DNA of 64,000 nt from Megamerina dolium (taxonomy: Eukaryota; Arthropoda; Insecta; Diptera; Megamerinidae). The stretch is taken from the NCBI GenBank assembly GCA_963854835.1, contig OY978526.1, positions 14,587,277 to 14,651,276 on the forward strand, in the 5' to 3' direction. Below, in pieces: positions 33,431 to 47,216 of this stretch. A program made the position numbers and the translations under genes. Positions within the stretch are counted from its first letter, which is position 1. Every line of letters begins with the position of its first letter. The notes below the pieces were generated by a model. It did not search any database. It was not told the DNA's origin and worked only from the letters and a program-made list of their open reading frames with translations.

Positions 33431-36400
33431 ACTTGTTTGGCACCGTTTTAATTCAGCCATCCGTGTTCTATTGATAATTAACAGTTTGCAATTCAAACCA
33501 TTCCTATCGAGTTCATCATATTGTGTGATATGTCTTTCTTGAGGGAGATTAAAAAAATCTCTTTTGCTGGCCACATAAATTTGAAACAGCCCAATGTGTA
33601 AAGTACTATAATTATTATTATGATTATCACTAAAAATATATGTAAAAGGAGTTAAAAAGTTCATTAAATTATTTGCTGCTTTTGTGGTTATAAAACTAGG
33701 TATATATTTATGTTTACATTATAATAAAAATTTATATAGTTAGTAGACGCATAAAGACATAATTGTTCAAATAGTACATATGTTGAGGCAATAATAAAGT
33801 AATATAAATTTATATTGCCTATTAATAACTTTAAAGCTTATCATAGTATAAATACATAATATCGTATGGACAGAAGTTCAAGGAAAATTTAACAAGAAAC
33901 AGATTATTTCGATCAAACCTAAAGTGGGACCAAGCCTAGGATATTTACAAAATATATATAAATAAAGATATCAGTAAAATCATAAAAAGTGTAAATTTAA
34001 AAAGGAAGGTTTATTTAAGTGCCTTAAAGAGTCTCTAAAATCTAAAAATAATATGTATATGCATTGAAAAATGCTTTATAAATTGATTTAGAATATTAAA
34101 TATAAAGATTAGTACTAATACAATAATAGTATTAATTAAATATAATTTCACTTTTGTATGCTATCTGCACGTAGTAAAATAAAAAAATATCTTTATTATT
34201 ATACTAGGTCTTTTAGGTCTATTATACTAGGCATTTAATTTTTGTGAAGCAAAGAATAAATATCCAATTATGAATAGAGAAATAGAAAGAGAGAGAGAAA
34301 GAAAAGTAAAAGTATAAATGAAATGTTTATACATATTGTTGTTGTTGTTCCTTTTGTAATCATAAACAAAAAATATATAAATTTTTATAGTCAAACATAA
34401 AAGAAATGATTCAGTTAGATTCTATAGAAGTTACATACATATTTGAAAATATTCATTGGTATAATATACCAAACATGTACTTGAGAATGTATGAGTGAAA
34501 GCAATTTATATTCAATGTGATTTGTATATGAAACAAATGAAAAAATATAATAAGTATGTATAATATGGCATATAAATAAGTAGTGCATATAGTAGGTATA
34601 TGTAACTATATGCTAATATATAACTATAAATATAAGATGATATCATTTACTGATATATGTACAATAAAATGGAAAAAGCTGGAAACATTTAAGGTGAATG
34701 TTGTGCCACCATACGAACTCTGCTCATCTATCTTACCTAATACTTACTTTGAAATACATTGCAGGAAACTATTATTTGTTATTATTGTTGTGCTGTCGTA
34801 GAACTCTTTTGGCGGTTATTTGTGCGTTAAACTGTATTAAAATTGAAACCATCTTTATAACTTCATCCGTTGTGTAATTTGATGCATGTGCATGCCGGTA
34901 GCACGAGTAGCGAGTAGTAGTATTAAATTCATATCATTCACTTGCAGCATCAACTGTATTTTGTATTATATACATATGTATGTGTGTGTGTGTATGTGAT
35001 TGCAAGTATATGACTGCAATATAAATATATCATCATAAATCCAACACATTCAACATTTGCATCATAATCTTGAACTTGTACACGCAACATATTCGCCTCG
35101 TTAAGCACAAAGAATGCTGAGCAAATGAAAAAACAAAAAATTAATAAATTTAAAAAGATGAACAAAAAAAATGCATTTTCTGCTTATGCATTTTTTTTCT
35201 TTTTGTACCACATACAGTAGCACAGAAAAATATGAAATTGGCTTGCAAAAATCATACATCATATATCTGAGTACAAAACTCAACAACAATAACGTCAGCT
35301 TTGATAAGCTGAGTAGCCACTGATTTTTGTTTTTGTTTAAACTTAGCTCTAAACATGAGAAGGATTATTCAAATAAAGCACACATATACATACTTGACAA
35401 CAATGATTTGTATACGCATTAAGCACTTTGATTTTAATTGCATCCATATCATAAAAATCGAATTCACCATCGGATGAATTCATAACAAAAAACGAAATAA
35501 TAAAATCATTTGTATGTATTGTACATTTTTTTGCAGAGCAGGTGGACGCACATAAACAATATAGCTTTTTGTGTATGCGTGTGCCAAAGTGTAGCATCCA
35601 AACTATGGTGAGCGTTGCTGTATCGACATCACCTTCACCATCACCACTATCACATAGTACACAGTGCTGACATTAACACCGCTGACATTAACACCGCTGA
35701 CATTATCGTGCTCATGTACCTAACATACTAATACATCATCACTGCGCACAGAACACAACACGCTCACGCTGATATTCATATCATATTGCTGCGTTTTGTG
35801 TTTTGTTCATCATCACCTGTTGGTAAAATTCATTTATATATAAACGCATCATAAAATGGAATTAAAAAAGAGCAAATTACTCCAGTAACAAAATCAAAAT
35901 GTGAGATGTTGGCAGTGACGTTGTAGACAATATTCAACACCATTAATATGAGAAATACAGCCACCACAGAGTTGATGCTGCTGCTACTGACGCCACTGAT
36001 ACATACATACTTACGAACGACATACAATAAGGCGTCAACGATACGATTCTTGTTGATGATGCTGTTACGACTGCTGCTACTGCTGCTACTACTACTGTTG
36101 TCGCTGTCTTCAATATATTTGCTTTTCTGTAGTTGCTGTTGCTACTGCTGCTGCCGTTGCTCTGAGTTGCTTGCTTAAAGCGGCACAGTGTCAGATTTTT
36201 GTTTTAAGAAAAACAAATTACATCTTCACATCTCATTTATTTGCCGCAGTTCAAGACGTTCACATTAAAATTTTTGAAAGAAATCGTTTCGTTCTATTAC
36301 GTTCGTTTGCGTTGTGAGACGAGCACTGCTCCTTATAATTCGTTACAGTTTTCGCAGTAATATGTACAAAAGTAATTAGCAAAGTCATTTGTTTTTTTTT

Positions 36401-39400
36401 GCGATTTATTTGATATGACTTAATTGATATCCGTAGAAATTTTTGTTGTTGTTGTATTTTTTGTTTGTTTTTATTATTATTTGTTTGCATGTATGTGCAT
36501 GAGCGTGTGTTAATTACTTAATAATTAATCATTATAAATCAGCAATGGTTAATTAATTAAAAAAATGGATATAAAACTCTATTAAAAATAAAAACCAGTT
36601 GTGTATTGGAATACGCAAGAACTTCAAAGAGCTGAAAAAAATATTAAATTTTTATATCAACAATTTTTTGCATAAAAATCTCGATAATATCAAGCTGAAA
36701 AGTGAGTGTAAATTAAGATTTTAATCAAGTATTATATGAATATGCATATTAGCTTGTAATAATACAGTTCAAAATATACTCGTACATACATAAAGTTTAG
36801 CGCCTCAATCGAAACAATCGTTGTGATAAAATCTTAGATGGACATGTGCACATTTTTAAAGTAGTTTATTGTTTTTTGTTGAGATAGGAAAAAGTTTTCA
36901 GGTTATTTTTTTTTTGGGATATAAATTCAATAAAATGTAAAAACTATTGCAAATCTAGAAAGTTTTGAAATAACCTGGTTCGGCCAAATAGTATCATCAC
37001 AATAATTACCTCAAAGTTTCGGAGAGTGTAAAAATAAATTCAAAATATAGATTTTTGTGGTTTATAAAATTTATATTCGTTTTCGGTATTTTTTTTTTGT
37101 TTGTTTTTGGTAGGATTAATGCGACAATATATTAAATATAATTACAATTTAAAATTTAAATATATAATAAATACATTATTGCAATGCGCACGAAAATAAC
37201 GCACAACTTGTAACAAGTAATTGAAATAATTGCCAAGGGGTTATTGTCTCTAAAATTTTATAAATTAATACTTTAATTGACACTCTACGTGTCCCGAATT
37301 ATCTAAGTAATTTGTAATTTATTCATAATATTCTCCGTAAATGTTTTTGGACCATACAAATGGAAAATAAAATATGCCATTAAATTGCATATCTATACGT
37401 TTGATTAAAAAAAAAAAACTATTGAACACTTGAAAAAATTTACAATAAAATTATTTGTAATTAATTAGAAAAACGCAAATTTCTTTCCTTCTTTAAAAAT
37501 TTTTTTTTTTTGCTATTCGTCTACAGTTCATTTTATTGTTGTTACATCTATCAGTCATATTTACATCTCTGAGAAATCAAATATTTAAATCACGTTTGTT
37601 TCTTAAGTCTTTTCGTGCACCGACTCTCACATATCGCACCTTTAATGATAAAGAGAATTAATTCAAAATTTAAGTTTTGTGGGAAAACGCAATCAAAGTT
37701 AGCCCGCTTTAAACAGCTCAATTTAATCATTGTTGTAATAAAACAAAAGAGTCATTGCAATTCCAAAGCTTGGAATATAATGCGAAATTGTTAAGTAGTT
37801 AATTGTTAATAGTATATTGTTGTGAAAAATGCCTTGGTCTATGATTAGAATATATTTTATTTATAATTCTTATTTTGTAATAAAACTTAGACTTACTTTA
37901 TTTTATCATAAACAATCGAATCAGACGATGAAATGTGTTTGCATATTTTGTGAAGTATTTTGTTAATAAAACATAGATGTAATTTGTATTAATTCATTTT
38001 AATGTGAAATATTATCGTGTTTGTCGTGAACAAAGCCGAAGTAGTGCTGAATTCGATCACTTTATTAAAATCAAAAGAGATACAAAGTTATCTATCTCCG
38101 CCATTTTTGTGGCATTGGGTTTTCTGTTTGGCTGAAGTTAATCTCTTCACCAATTTTGTTAATTTTATGATAAAATCTCAAAAAACTTACATTTTCAATT
38201 ACATCTCTATATCAATAAAGGTGCAATATTACGAATAAATATACGAGTAAAAATACCAATATGCACTATTATTTTATTAGTTTTCTTTACAATTATTAAC
38301 TAAATTTAAAAATAATATTTGAGGCTATTTTTATACAAATTATTCGTAAAATAATTATATGATTGCATATTTGCATGCACATGAAAGCAGTTACAGAAAA
38401 ACGCAAATAATCGATAATTATATTTATCGATATTATTATGAACAAGTGATGTCAAGGTTTTCTGTTAATTCAAAGGCATTTCAATATAATTTTTCCAATA
38501 ATATTTAACTATCAACAGGAAGAGGAATAATTATTGTTTAGCAAAAATGTAAAAAAAAATTAAAAAACAAAAAGAAATGAACCAAAACGAATCGCACAAA
38601 CCAGTGTATATGATATGTAAAAATATTGTATTTAGCTGATGAATGTAATACGAGTAATTTGAAGAAAATCGTTATGACCCAAATTTTGTGCTAATTTCAC
38701 TCACACAATATACTATACATTGACTATTTATTTTATGCGTTCATATTATCATTATTTTTGTTGTTCGTTAAATTGTAACCAAGCTAAAATATATATAAAT
38801 ATTAGTCATAACCTGAATTAGTGTTTTATGAAAATTCTTAAACTTGCATATGTTTATGTATATTTTAAAGAATGCATATTTGAAATGCATATAAATACAA
38901 AATAAAAATAGCGTTATCATGTGTAACTGACGGGTTTTTTATGCATCTCATTGAATAGTGCATTCTTTTTGTCTCGTCTTTAGTGTGAACAGAGATGTGT
39001 CATGCATGTATATTTTTCGCTGCTGTAATAAATGAGAGTTCATTGAAATTATGTTGTATGCTTTTATGCAAATATTAAGCATATGCATAAAAATAATGTT
39101 TGAGTAATAATATATTATTACGAGTACTACATTCGTTATATTGAAGAAATTGCATCATAACTATTTACAATAAGTTTTTTTCTTTTGAAATTATTTTCAA
39201 AAATGTCGTTTCGCTTTTATTTATATTCAAGTGAAAATATCTGCATGCCCACATAGTACTATGTTGTTATTTATTGTTGTTTTCAAAATTTCATGAAATT
39301 AATTTTTCTGTCCTAATTGCACAATTTGGAACTTTCTTCAATTTTTCATATGTAAACATGACAGACAACACCGACAACGATGATAATGACAAACGAACAT

Positions 39401-40640
39401 CATACGTATATCTGTACATACCAAAATACATACACACAATATATATACGTATCATATATGCATATGTAAATATATACCTAGTATTATTGTGGATAATAAA
39501 ACAGATCTTAACAGTTATTTAAATTTTGCACGAAAAATGCTGTGTAGTACAAACATATGTATCGTATTATAAGCAAAAAAAAGTAAAAATAAAATAAAAC
39601 TCGGACGTTCTAATGAATTTATTAGCATAACCTGATATAAATAAATGGCTACGTTGTTATTGTTGCTGTTGTTGTTTTTTGGAGTGTGTGGTCTTGTGTG
39701 AACATGCTTGAAAAAATTTAGCAGCAACAGCAGCAGCAGCAGACGCGTTAGTAGCAACATCACAAACATAAGTCGCATTAACTAAATTAAGAGAACATGC
39801 AAATATTCGTTGTTGTTTTAGGCGAAACATGATCATTAATCATTTAAGCACGCTAGATGCTTGATGCTCATCAAATATGATTTATGTGTACAAAATTGCA
39901 GAAGAGGGTGTAACAATATACCCACGTCGTCATCACCGTCGTTTTTTAACTGCTATCAATGAAATTGATAGCAACTGTTCGTTTTGCAATGCTCTCGTTT
40001 TGTTATTGTTTTATTGCGGCAGCAAAAACACCTTCACTTGGATGAACATGTATGCTTTAGTGTTTTATAATTTAGAAATCAATAAAAATGTAGCTTATAT
40101 AGTATAGCTATCGCAACTATTGTTACCAATTAATACGGTTATTATTATAAATACGTAAGAATAAGTATATAGTGAGAATGGATGATGATAATTGCTTTTT
40201 GTTTATTTATTGTTTTTTTTTTTGGCGTGGGTGATCAAACAAATTTTTTTTAAGCTTCACAAATGTTGCTATTTAAATTCGGGTTAAATATTTGTGTATT
40301 CATTTACTTTTTGAGATAATCTTTGCAAAAATTTCTTTAAATTTATCTTGAAATATACGATTTTGTTGACCAAAAACTATTCCAGAAGCGGTCTTTTGGG
40401 TTTTACTGATAGTTAGCCACAAGGTGCTAAATCAATGCTAACTCGGGATTTGAATTGAATCTTGGCGTAATGGTCGCGAATAATCACTATAATGTGAGGC
40501 GAAGCTTTAATTAACTTAATTTAACTTGAATTGACATTACTATTCGAGCATATTAGTACAAGCATAAATGTAATTTTAACAAATAATGTTATAATACAAA
40601 GAAAATTAGATTTCAATTTATAATTTTTCTCTTTGCTTTA
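33431..40640. other. Long AT-rich region with simple repeats, no supported gene
   Basis: Seven kilobases without a convincing coding frame. It contains a 15-bp minisatellite (GCTGACATTAACACC) in just under three units at 35665-35706 and CTG/CTA-rich low-complexity sequence at 35970-36170 that yields a poly-Leu frame. There is also a CAG run near 39722-39741, a GA-rich tract near 34279-34304, and a 9-bp palindrome GCTATCAAT/ATTGATAGC at 39952-39972. Part of it may be the 5' UTR intron and promoter of the gene at 40664. Confidence 0.4.
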
Positions 40641-40663
40641 CGTTTTTACTCTTTTCTTGCAGT

Positions 40664-41488
40664 ATGTCATTCAAAAATACCATACACAACATATTATTTC
40701 TAATCATCATTTTCATTGCGAATATTAGTAAACCAGTAGCCACGGCATATGTCATCAATTCGAATGCATTTAGTGCATCAGCAATAGCAACAGCATCACA
40801 TCTGCATCATCATCAGCAGCAGTACTATGATCATCCGACATCAGCACTTGCCTCCAAAGTTATCTTTCAAAGTCCTTCAGTAGCAGCAAATATTTATAAT
40901 GAGATGATCGTATCATCGAAACCATTAAACGTACGCAAATATTCGAGTGGGTTGAAGACGAAGAAAACCAAAAAAGATTCAAAAATATATTTCATTCCCA
41001 TACCACCGATGCCGTATCGTTATATTCCGGGTGTGGGTTATGATTATCAACCGATGAAAATTAATCCGATCATGGGTGGCGCACCACCCTCTGTTGGTAT
41101 GGTGGATGCACCGAATCACATTGGAAGTAGTTTTCAAATGGGTGGCATTAATTCTTATGGCGGCATTAAACACCAGCAAAAACAGCAGCATAAACAGCAT
41201 CACAAACCACAGCAGCATTATCCAAAATATCCATCTACAGCAACGACTACGACAACTGCTCAAAGTATGGTCAATAAGGAAGTGAATGGTGTTGCTGATG
41301 ACAGTATTACTAATGTTGCCACTAGTGCCAGTAGCGATAGTAAAGTATTCCATATGCAACGTCGTAATTATTATTTCAATGGACGACCAATTAGATTGCA
41401 AGTTGCACATGCACATGCCAGTAAACATCGATTGACACCACAAAATCTTAAATCGAAATTTTATTTTAATAAAAAAATCATATTTTAA
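40664..41488 (+). CDS. Secreted protein with PPMPY and FNGRP motifs
   Basis: A 274-residue frame starts with a signal-peptide-like hydrophobic segment (about residues 8-28). It contains KIYFIPIPPMPYRYIPGVGY around residue 107, a Gln/His-rich stretch and, near the C-terminus, NYYFNGRPIRL. This order matches the 373-residue gene at 5877-6998. A strong acceptor (TTTTCTTGCAG) lies one base upstream of the ATG, so a 5' UTR intron is likely. AATAAA lies near 41560. An extracellular role is inferred from the signal peptide only. No known domain was recognised. Confidence 0.78.
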   Translation: MSFKNTIHNILFLIIIFIANISKPVATAYVINSNAFSASAIATASHLHHHQQQYYDHPTSALASKVIFQSPSVAANIYNEMIVSSKPLNVRKYSSGLKTKKTKKDSKIYFIPIPPMPYRYIPGVGYDYQPMKINPIMGGAPPSVGMVDAPNHIGSSFQMGGINSYGGIKHQQKQQHKQHHKPQQHYPKYPSTATTTTTAQSMVNKEVNGVADDSITNVATSASSDSKVFHMQRRNYYFNGRPIRLQVAHAHASKHRLTPQNLKSKFYFNKKIIF

Positions 41489-42180
41489 TTTAGTTCATTT
41501 ATTTATTTATTCATTATTTATTTTCCCTTCTACTCCTCTTACATTTCCTTCTGGTTGCAATAAATCTGATTGTGCATAGAAAATACATCTACACTACATT
41601 CCATTGAGTCTATCATTAAAGAATATACTTAAGTATGTATATGGGATGTATAAGTAATATACATACTTAAATAAGAGGTAAGCGATATTCGAATGTAAAA
41701 TGACCATTACATTTTTATGAAGTACTTTGTAATTGTTTAATTAGCTTGTTTAGTTTTATTACAAAACTGCAATTGAAAGTAATATTTTGACATGTAAGCA
41801 CAACTTCCGTCAACTCCCAATAAATGAATGAACTAACTTGGAGCGACAATGGTAAAGGTGATGCAAAAAAAAATGACAGTAAGATTAAGGGAAAGTGATG
41901 AATATATAGTACTTTCGAATTACACTTTAATTATTATATCAAATTGCATCTACATTGTGTTTATATAGTTTTAACCTATATGTATTTAACCTTATTCACA
42001 CGTAGTTAAAGATATAAAAAAAACGTTCACATAATTAATCACACTTCGTATGTGCTTTAATTCAAATAAGTTTGTACGGTTATTTGGTTATAAATTCTTT
42101 ATCGCTATGTATGTGTCTTTATGAGGTGATCTCTTTAAGTATAGAGTTGTTGAAATGGCAAATTATTTAGTTTAATTAGC
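41489..42180. other. Intergenic, no gene seen
   Basis: AT-rich 3' flank of the secreted-protein gene, with its likely polyadenylation signal near 41560. Nothing else was recognised. Confidence 0.4.
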
Positions 42181-42508
42181 TTGTCACATTTATGACCAGA
42201 AAAATGAGTCAACATGTTTCAAATAAAATGTGTTTCGTATTCAATGGGAAGACCAATTATTTGAGATGATTTGCACGGCGAAAGTTTGTGCTTTACTAAA
42301 TCGATGATTGATGCAAAAGAAGATTAAACTAGACTGAAATTTATTGTTGATATGGTCAACTTTTATTGCCACATTTATGACCACAAAAATGGTCAAACGA
42401 TCTGAAATAAAATGTTTTTCGTAGTTAATGGGAAGAGGAATTACTTGAGATGTTTTGCACGGCGAAATTTTTTTTCACTAAATCGATAGTTTAATACAAA
42501 AAGAAACA
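42181..42508. repeat. Imperfect tandem duplication, period about 180 bp
   Basis: Two units (about 42181-42327 and 42366-42508) share CACATTTATGACCA, a variant of AATAAAATGT, TTTGCACGGCGAAA and CACTAAATCGAT in the same order. They are clearly diverged and no coding frame spans them. Confidence 0.75.
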
Positions 42509-42519
42509 GAAAACAAAAT

Positions 42520-43690
42520 GGCCAAAACCTCAAAGATTTAGAGGGTTTCTTTTCCGCTGTATTAAGCCAGAAATGTATTACATAGCCTCATTAAATTAGA
42601 TTACTAAGGGCTAGACAATTACTGTCTATGGCGCTACGTCCGATTCGAACTATTGTGCCATACCCGAGTTTAGTATTGGAAGAGATTAAATCCTCCTATT
42701 TTCTCAAAGAACATTTTAATTCTTGTGAGTTCAAATTCAGATAGATTAGTAATCTGTAGTAGTTCTTTCCCGAGTGTTTGTTTTCTCACCCGGATAAGGG
42801 CTGAACATTCTGTGATTAGGTGTACTATGGATGTCTCCTCTTCCTCCATACAGAATCTGCAGATTTCGCTGTCTGTCAATTTCAGGCTGGTTTTATGTTT
42901 GTTTAATAGACAGATTATACCTGTCAAAAGTTTTAGTTCAGCTTTACTCAAACACAAAAGGTATTTTGAGACCGAGTAATGCGGAAAGAAAGCATCAGTA
43001 CATTCCATACCAATAGTTTTTGGCCACCTAGCGTTTGCTTTGGTCATATATTCTTGTTTGATACAATTTTTGTAGTGAGCTTTGCTGATTCCCAGGATTG
43101 GTTCGGGTCTAAATGGTTGATTTTCAGCTCCCTCCCTTGCCAGTCTGTCTGCATTCTCATTACCGTCATACCCACAGTGTGCTGGAATCCAGTGTACTAT
43201 CACTGGATGCCCGACTGCTAGTTGTTCGAGAAGAACTCAAGGCTTTTATTGCGGCCTGACTGTCCGACATTACAATGACTATTTTCCTATAAGGACAAAG
43301 GTTAAGAATTTCCCTGGTACATTGATTAATAGCAAAGACCTCCGCTTGAAAGACTGTTGCTAAGCTACCAAGAGTTATTGACATTCGGGTACTGTGACAA
43401 TAGATTCCAGATCCTGTGCCTTCTTCAGTCTTGGATCCATCAGTGTACCAGACAATGTCGTCATGAGTAAGACTGATTTTTGAGTCTTTCCAGTTTATCC
43501 TGTTTGGGATGTGAGTTTTGTACCGCTTGTTAAAGATATGTCGCTGAGGCATTGAGTCAAGAGGCGTCCAAAAGCATCAGTCTCGCCTCCTATCTTTAGC
43601 CATGGAACTGTGACCATTTGCGTGCGGACCCTATGGTATGATAATACGATCTTAGGCATTTGGCTGGAATTTTGAAAATTAATTTACATT
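42520..43690 (-). pseudogene. I/R1-type non-LTR retrotransposon fragment (RNase H and 3' end)
   Basis: Two minus-strand frames (43552-43166 and 43203-42670) together give an RNase H domain. It shows YTDGSK (Asp), AEVFAI (Glu), SDSQAAI (Asp) and IPAHCGYDGNENADRLAREG (Asp), followed by a C-terminal CRFC...H...C zinc knuckle. Such domains terminate the second ORF of I- and R1-superfamily elements. A frameshift near 43200 separates the halves, and the reverse transcriptase and endonuclease are absent, so this is a 5'-truncated dead copy. Confidence 0.85.
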
Positions 43691-43953
43691 ATTTTCAAAC
43701 GATGTTCGGAAGTGGTAATTTGTCATAGAATAAATACATAAATATGTATTGGCTTATTAGAGAGTTTTATAGACATCACCACGAGCCTTTAATAAATGAT
43801 AGCGTTCTTCAACGAAGTCATAGAAACCGTAGTTATTTATATTTACAATTTATCCACCCAAAAAACAAAATATTATGTGACAACCATACTCATACATGCA
43901 CTTAGCAGCCTTACGCAAAAATTTCAAATACATATCTTTCAATATTGATTAAA

Positions 43954-46804
43954 ATGAATTGTGAAAATAATTTACCATTTGAAACTTCACAACCTGAGGA
44001 TACTGAATATATACCGACAATATCGAATAGTGAAGAACAACGAAAAAATGCCATCAGTGACGAGATTCTAAGTGATATTGTCGATGATATAGTTGAAATT
44101 GAAAATGTTACCGTGAAATTTCGTATATCCGATACACAAATAATTGCACAAGTCTATCCGAATCGATTGAAATTGGCAGATCTGAAAAAGGATATTGCAC
44201 GTAAATTTGAAGTAGCAACGGAATTATTGTGTCTAAAACAAAATGGCATAGAATTATCCGATGAATGTTTAATACTACAAACGGAATCGGATGAATTTGG
44301 TATACATGAATTTACATTAGAATTGGATGTATCATCACAGGATAGTGATACTTCATTACCAACATTGGATTTAAATGTTTATTATGAGTATGTTTCAAGA
44401 TTCTCAATATATAGCTAACAATGAAACGCAATACAGCGAAATATTAAATTAAATAAAAATTATTTTGAAGCAAACATCGTTTGCCAGATTTCATTACAGT
44501 GCATATCTCGGGTGAAGATACAGTTGATGGCAAACCGAAAAATATCGTTGTTGAAATACAGAATAAGGCTATCGAAAAACCATTTTTATGTGGTTACAAA
44601 GACAAGACCGGTTAAGATTCTATTTAAATTATGAAATACTTGTGCTGTTGAATTACATGGTCCGTTTTTCATATTTAGGCATTGAGTATTTAGATGCTTT
44701 CACACAAACTGGACCATATTTTGACAAATGGAAATATAGACGTTACATTAGCAGAGATTCGCAAACCTATACGCATAGAGAGAAATTGATTGTGAGTGTA
44801 TTTAATAGCGGCATTTTTAACTAATAAAATGTATATACACATTTACATATACATAGGACACGATGCATGATCAAGCATCACAATGCTTTCAAGATGGCAA
44901 CAATGTGCTCTTCGTAACTGCGGCCACTGACTTCACTATTGCACCACGCAAATATCAAACCTATGCACAAAAGATGCGCCTCGAAAATAAATTGGAGAAA
45001 ATCAAGCTAATACAACGTAATTGGCGTCGTTATCTAATTGTACGTTATATGAAGAATGCAGCACGAGAGTATCGGTGAGATCAGAAAACTAATTAGTCAT
45101 CATTCATTTTTGTTTGGATCCATTTTAAATTACTCATATATTACATATGTACATGCTACTTATGCAGGCGTCTAGTGGCAAATCGTTTGGCAGAAGAAGA
45201 GAAATTTAAACAGATGACCGAAAAACGTATACAACGCGAACAGCGTGCCAAGCAATTTCCACGTACGCGCGATGACTTTGAATTGCTCTATGGTGAGGTG
45301 CAAAAATGGAAAATAGCTGAATTGAAACGTATCACAAGCATGTATGATGGTGCGGCACGCATTGCTGAAGTGAATATATTGCTGGACAAGGAAATACAAT
45401 TGTTAAGCGGCATCGATAGGCAAAGGCATGTAGTCTTCAAAGCAATGCAAGACTTTCGTGATGAGCAATTGCTCACAAAATTGGGCAAACCGATTACATG
45501 GATTGGTTACAATGGTAGGGATGTTTAAATATCCAAGATATTAAAATATATTTAGATGCTAGAGCATTTTTCTGAATGCTGATTATGTATACGAAATTTA
45601 TAACACTTTTAGATACTGTTATACATCTCGATTTGGTGCGTACGCAACGAGTACGATTTTTAAATGAAATCTACAAGGATTTAAAAAAACCATCGAATAA
45701 AGAAGATCGTCTAATATTGCTGCAGAAAGTTAAGGAAGTATTAGTGAATGAACAAGATTTTCCCGAATTCCCAGAGGTTTGTTCATTTGTTCGTTTGTTG
45801 GTTATACAAATTTCGGTTCGATGTATCAATTTTGTTTTTAAATAATTTTGAATTAGTTATTTGACCTGTTTGAGCGTGAAAAGAATCTGTTGTTTTATAC
45901 CAAATATGCCGATGTTGAGATATTACGCAAGCGGCAGAATATTCTTTTCTTGGAGTTAATTAAATTTACCAAAGATAGTAAACCAGAATGTTAGTGAGTA
46001 TATACTTTAGCATAGATTTCAATTGTTAACAACAAGTATTGTATGTATCTTCCCCATCAAAGCAACGGGTCAACGCTTGTGTGAAGTATGCAAGAAAGTA
46101 AAATCTTTGGAAAATTTTGCACTTCGTACACGTCAAAATAAGATTGATACTTGCAAGAAATGTTTCTATCTTAAGGTGAATTCATAATGACTATATTTAC
46201 TAAATCAATTTTAATATCGCACTATAATCAAAAATATATTTAGATGGCATCTACTGATAATACTGTGTACACATCGATTTTGCATGCTGTACAACGAGAC
46301 GAACGTAAAAAACGTTGTAATGCTTCATTTGCATTTGTGATGCAAGTTGACGATATACGTCACATTATCGATCAAATCTGGCACGGTCATTCTATCTTAT
46401 CGAAAAATGAAGATTTAAATAATTTACGGTAAATGTTTTTATAGTATCCAATGAGTGGAAAAAACGATGTTTATTTCCAATTTTTTCTATACAAAAGTTT
46501 GCCACGTTGGCGTAAAAATGAAGATTGGTCACCATGGAATTGTGTATGTCTAACGGAAGCTGAAGCGCGTGACCACTATATAGTTGATGACCTAACAACG
46601 GTCTACGACCACAAAATGATATTGGAAGTTGGTAATCGACATATGTTGGCGCGCAATGCATTCCATAAATTGGCGGCAGTAGCTACAGAATTTCTTGAAA
46701 CCGGTCAGTGGTGGTCGGTAGGTATGAATAAGCAACGTAATACAAAAATGAGATCAATCCTACGTAATAAATATCCTCAAGTATCGGTTTGTGGCAATAA
46801 GTAA
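43954..46804 (+). CDS. IQUB: IQ motif and ubiquitin-like domain protein (IQUB homologue), ten exons
   Basis: Exons: 43954-44387, 44471-44610, 44679-44791, 44857-45074, 45168-45514, 45613-45776, 45857-45989, 46063-46175, 46244-46428, 46498-46804. All junctions are GT-AG, and the sum is 718 codons including the stop. An acidic N-terminus precedes a ubiquitin-like fold (about residues 50-130). GIEYLDAFTQTGPY is the family's conserved block. An IQ motif (IKLIQRNWRRYLIVRY) and a coiled helix follow, then a CEVCKKV...CKKCF cysteine pair set and a conserved Trp-rich end. In vertebrates IQUB is a radial-spoke/ciliary protein needed for sperm motility, so an axonemal role is inferred here. AATAAA is present near 46925. 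It is convergent with the FASTK gene. Confidence 0.92.
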
Positions 46805-47216
46805 ATTGAAATCGAGAGACGAATTGGTAAAACTGCATTTGAAAAATACAAGAATATTCGAGCACACAACTGCTCTATTTTGATTTTTTATTGAAAAAAA
46901 AAAATTCATTCAAGCACTTAATCCAATAAAATTAACATTTAAACTTCCGATAATTTGTATTTGAAATTTTTGATGTATTTGGTATTTCTTTGAATGCACA
47001 TTTTATGTGTTTGTGTTCTTTTCACATGCATATAAATTATGTAGGTATACCTATTATAATAATTTAATTTTTTCGGCAGAGTCAAAATAAAAGTATCAAC
47101 AAAAAAAAAGACTTAATTGAAATTATTAACAACACTTTATCTTCTAGTATTCAGCTACACGTTCGTGAATTACCTAAAAGTGCATATATTATATTTAGTT
47201 TGTTCTTTCTTAATTT

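Noticed and set aside
35948..36178. Leu-rich open frame
   Set aside because: It is a translation of CTG/CTA simple repeats and has no start context or splice support.
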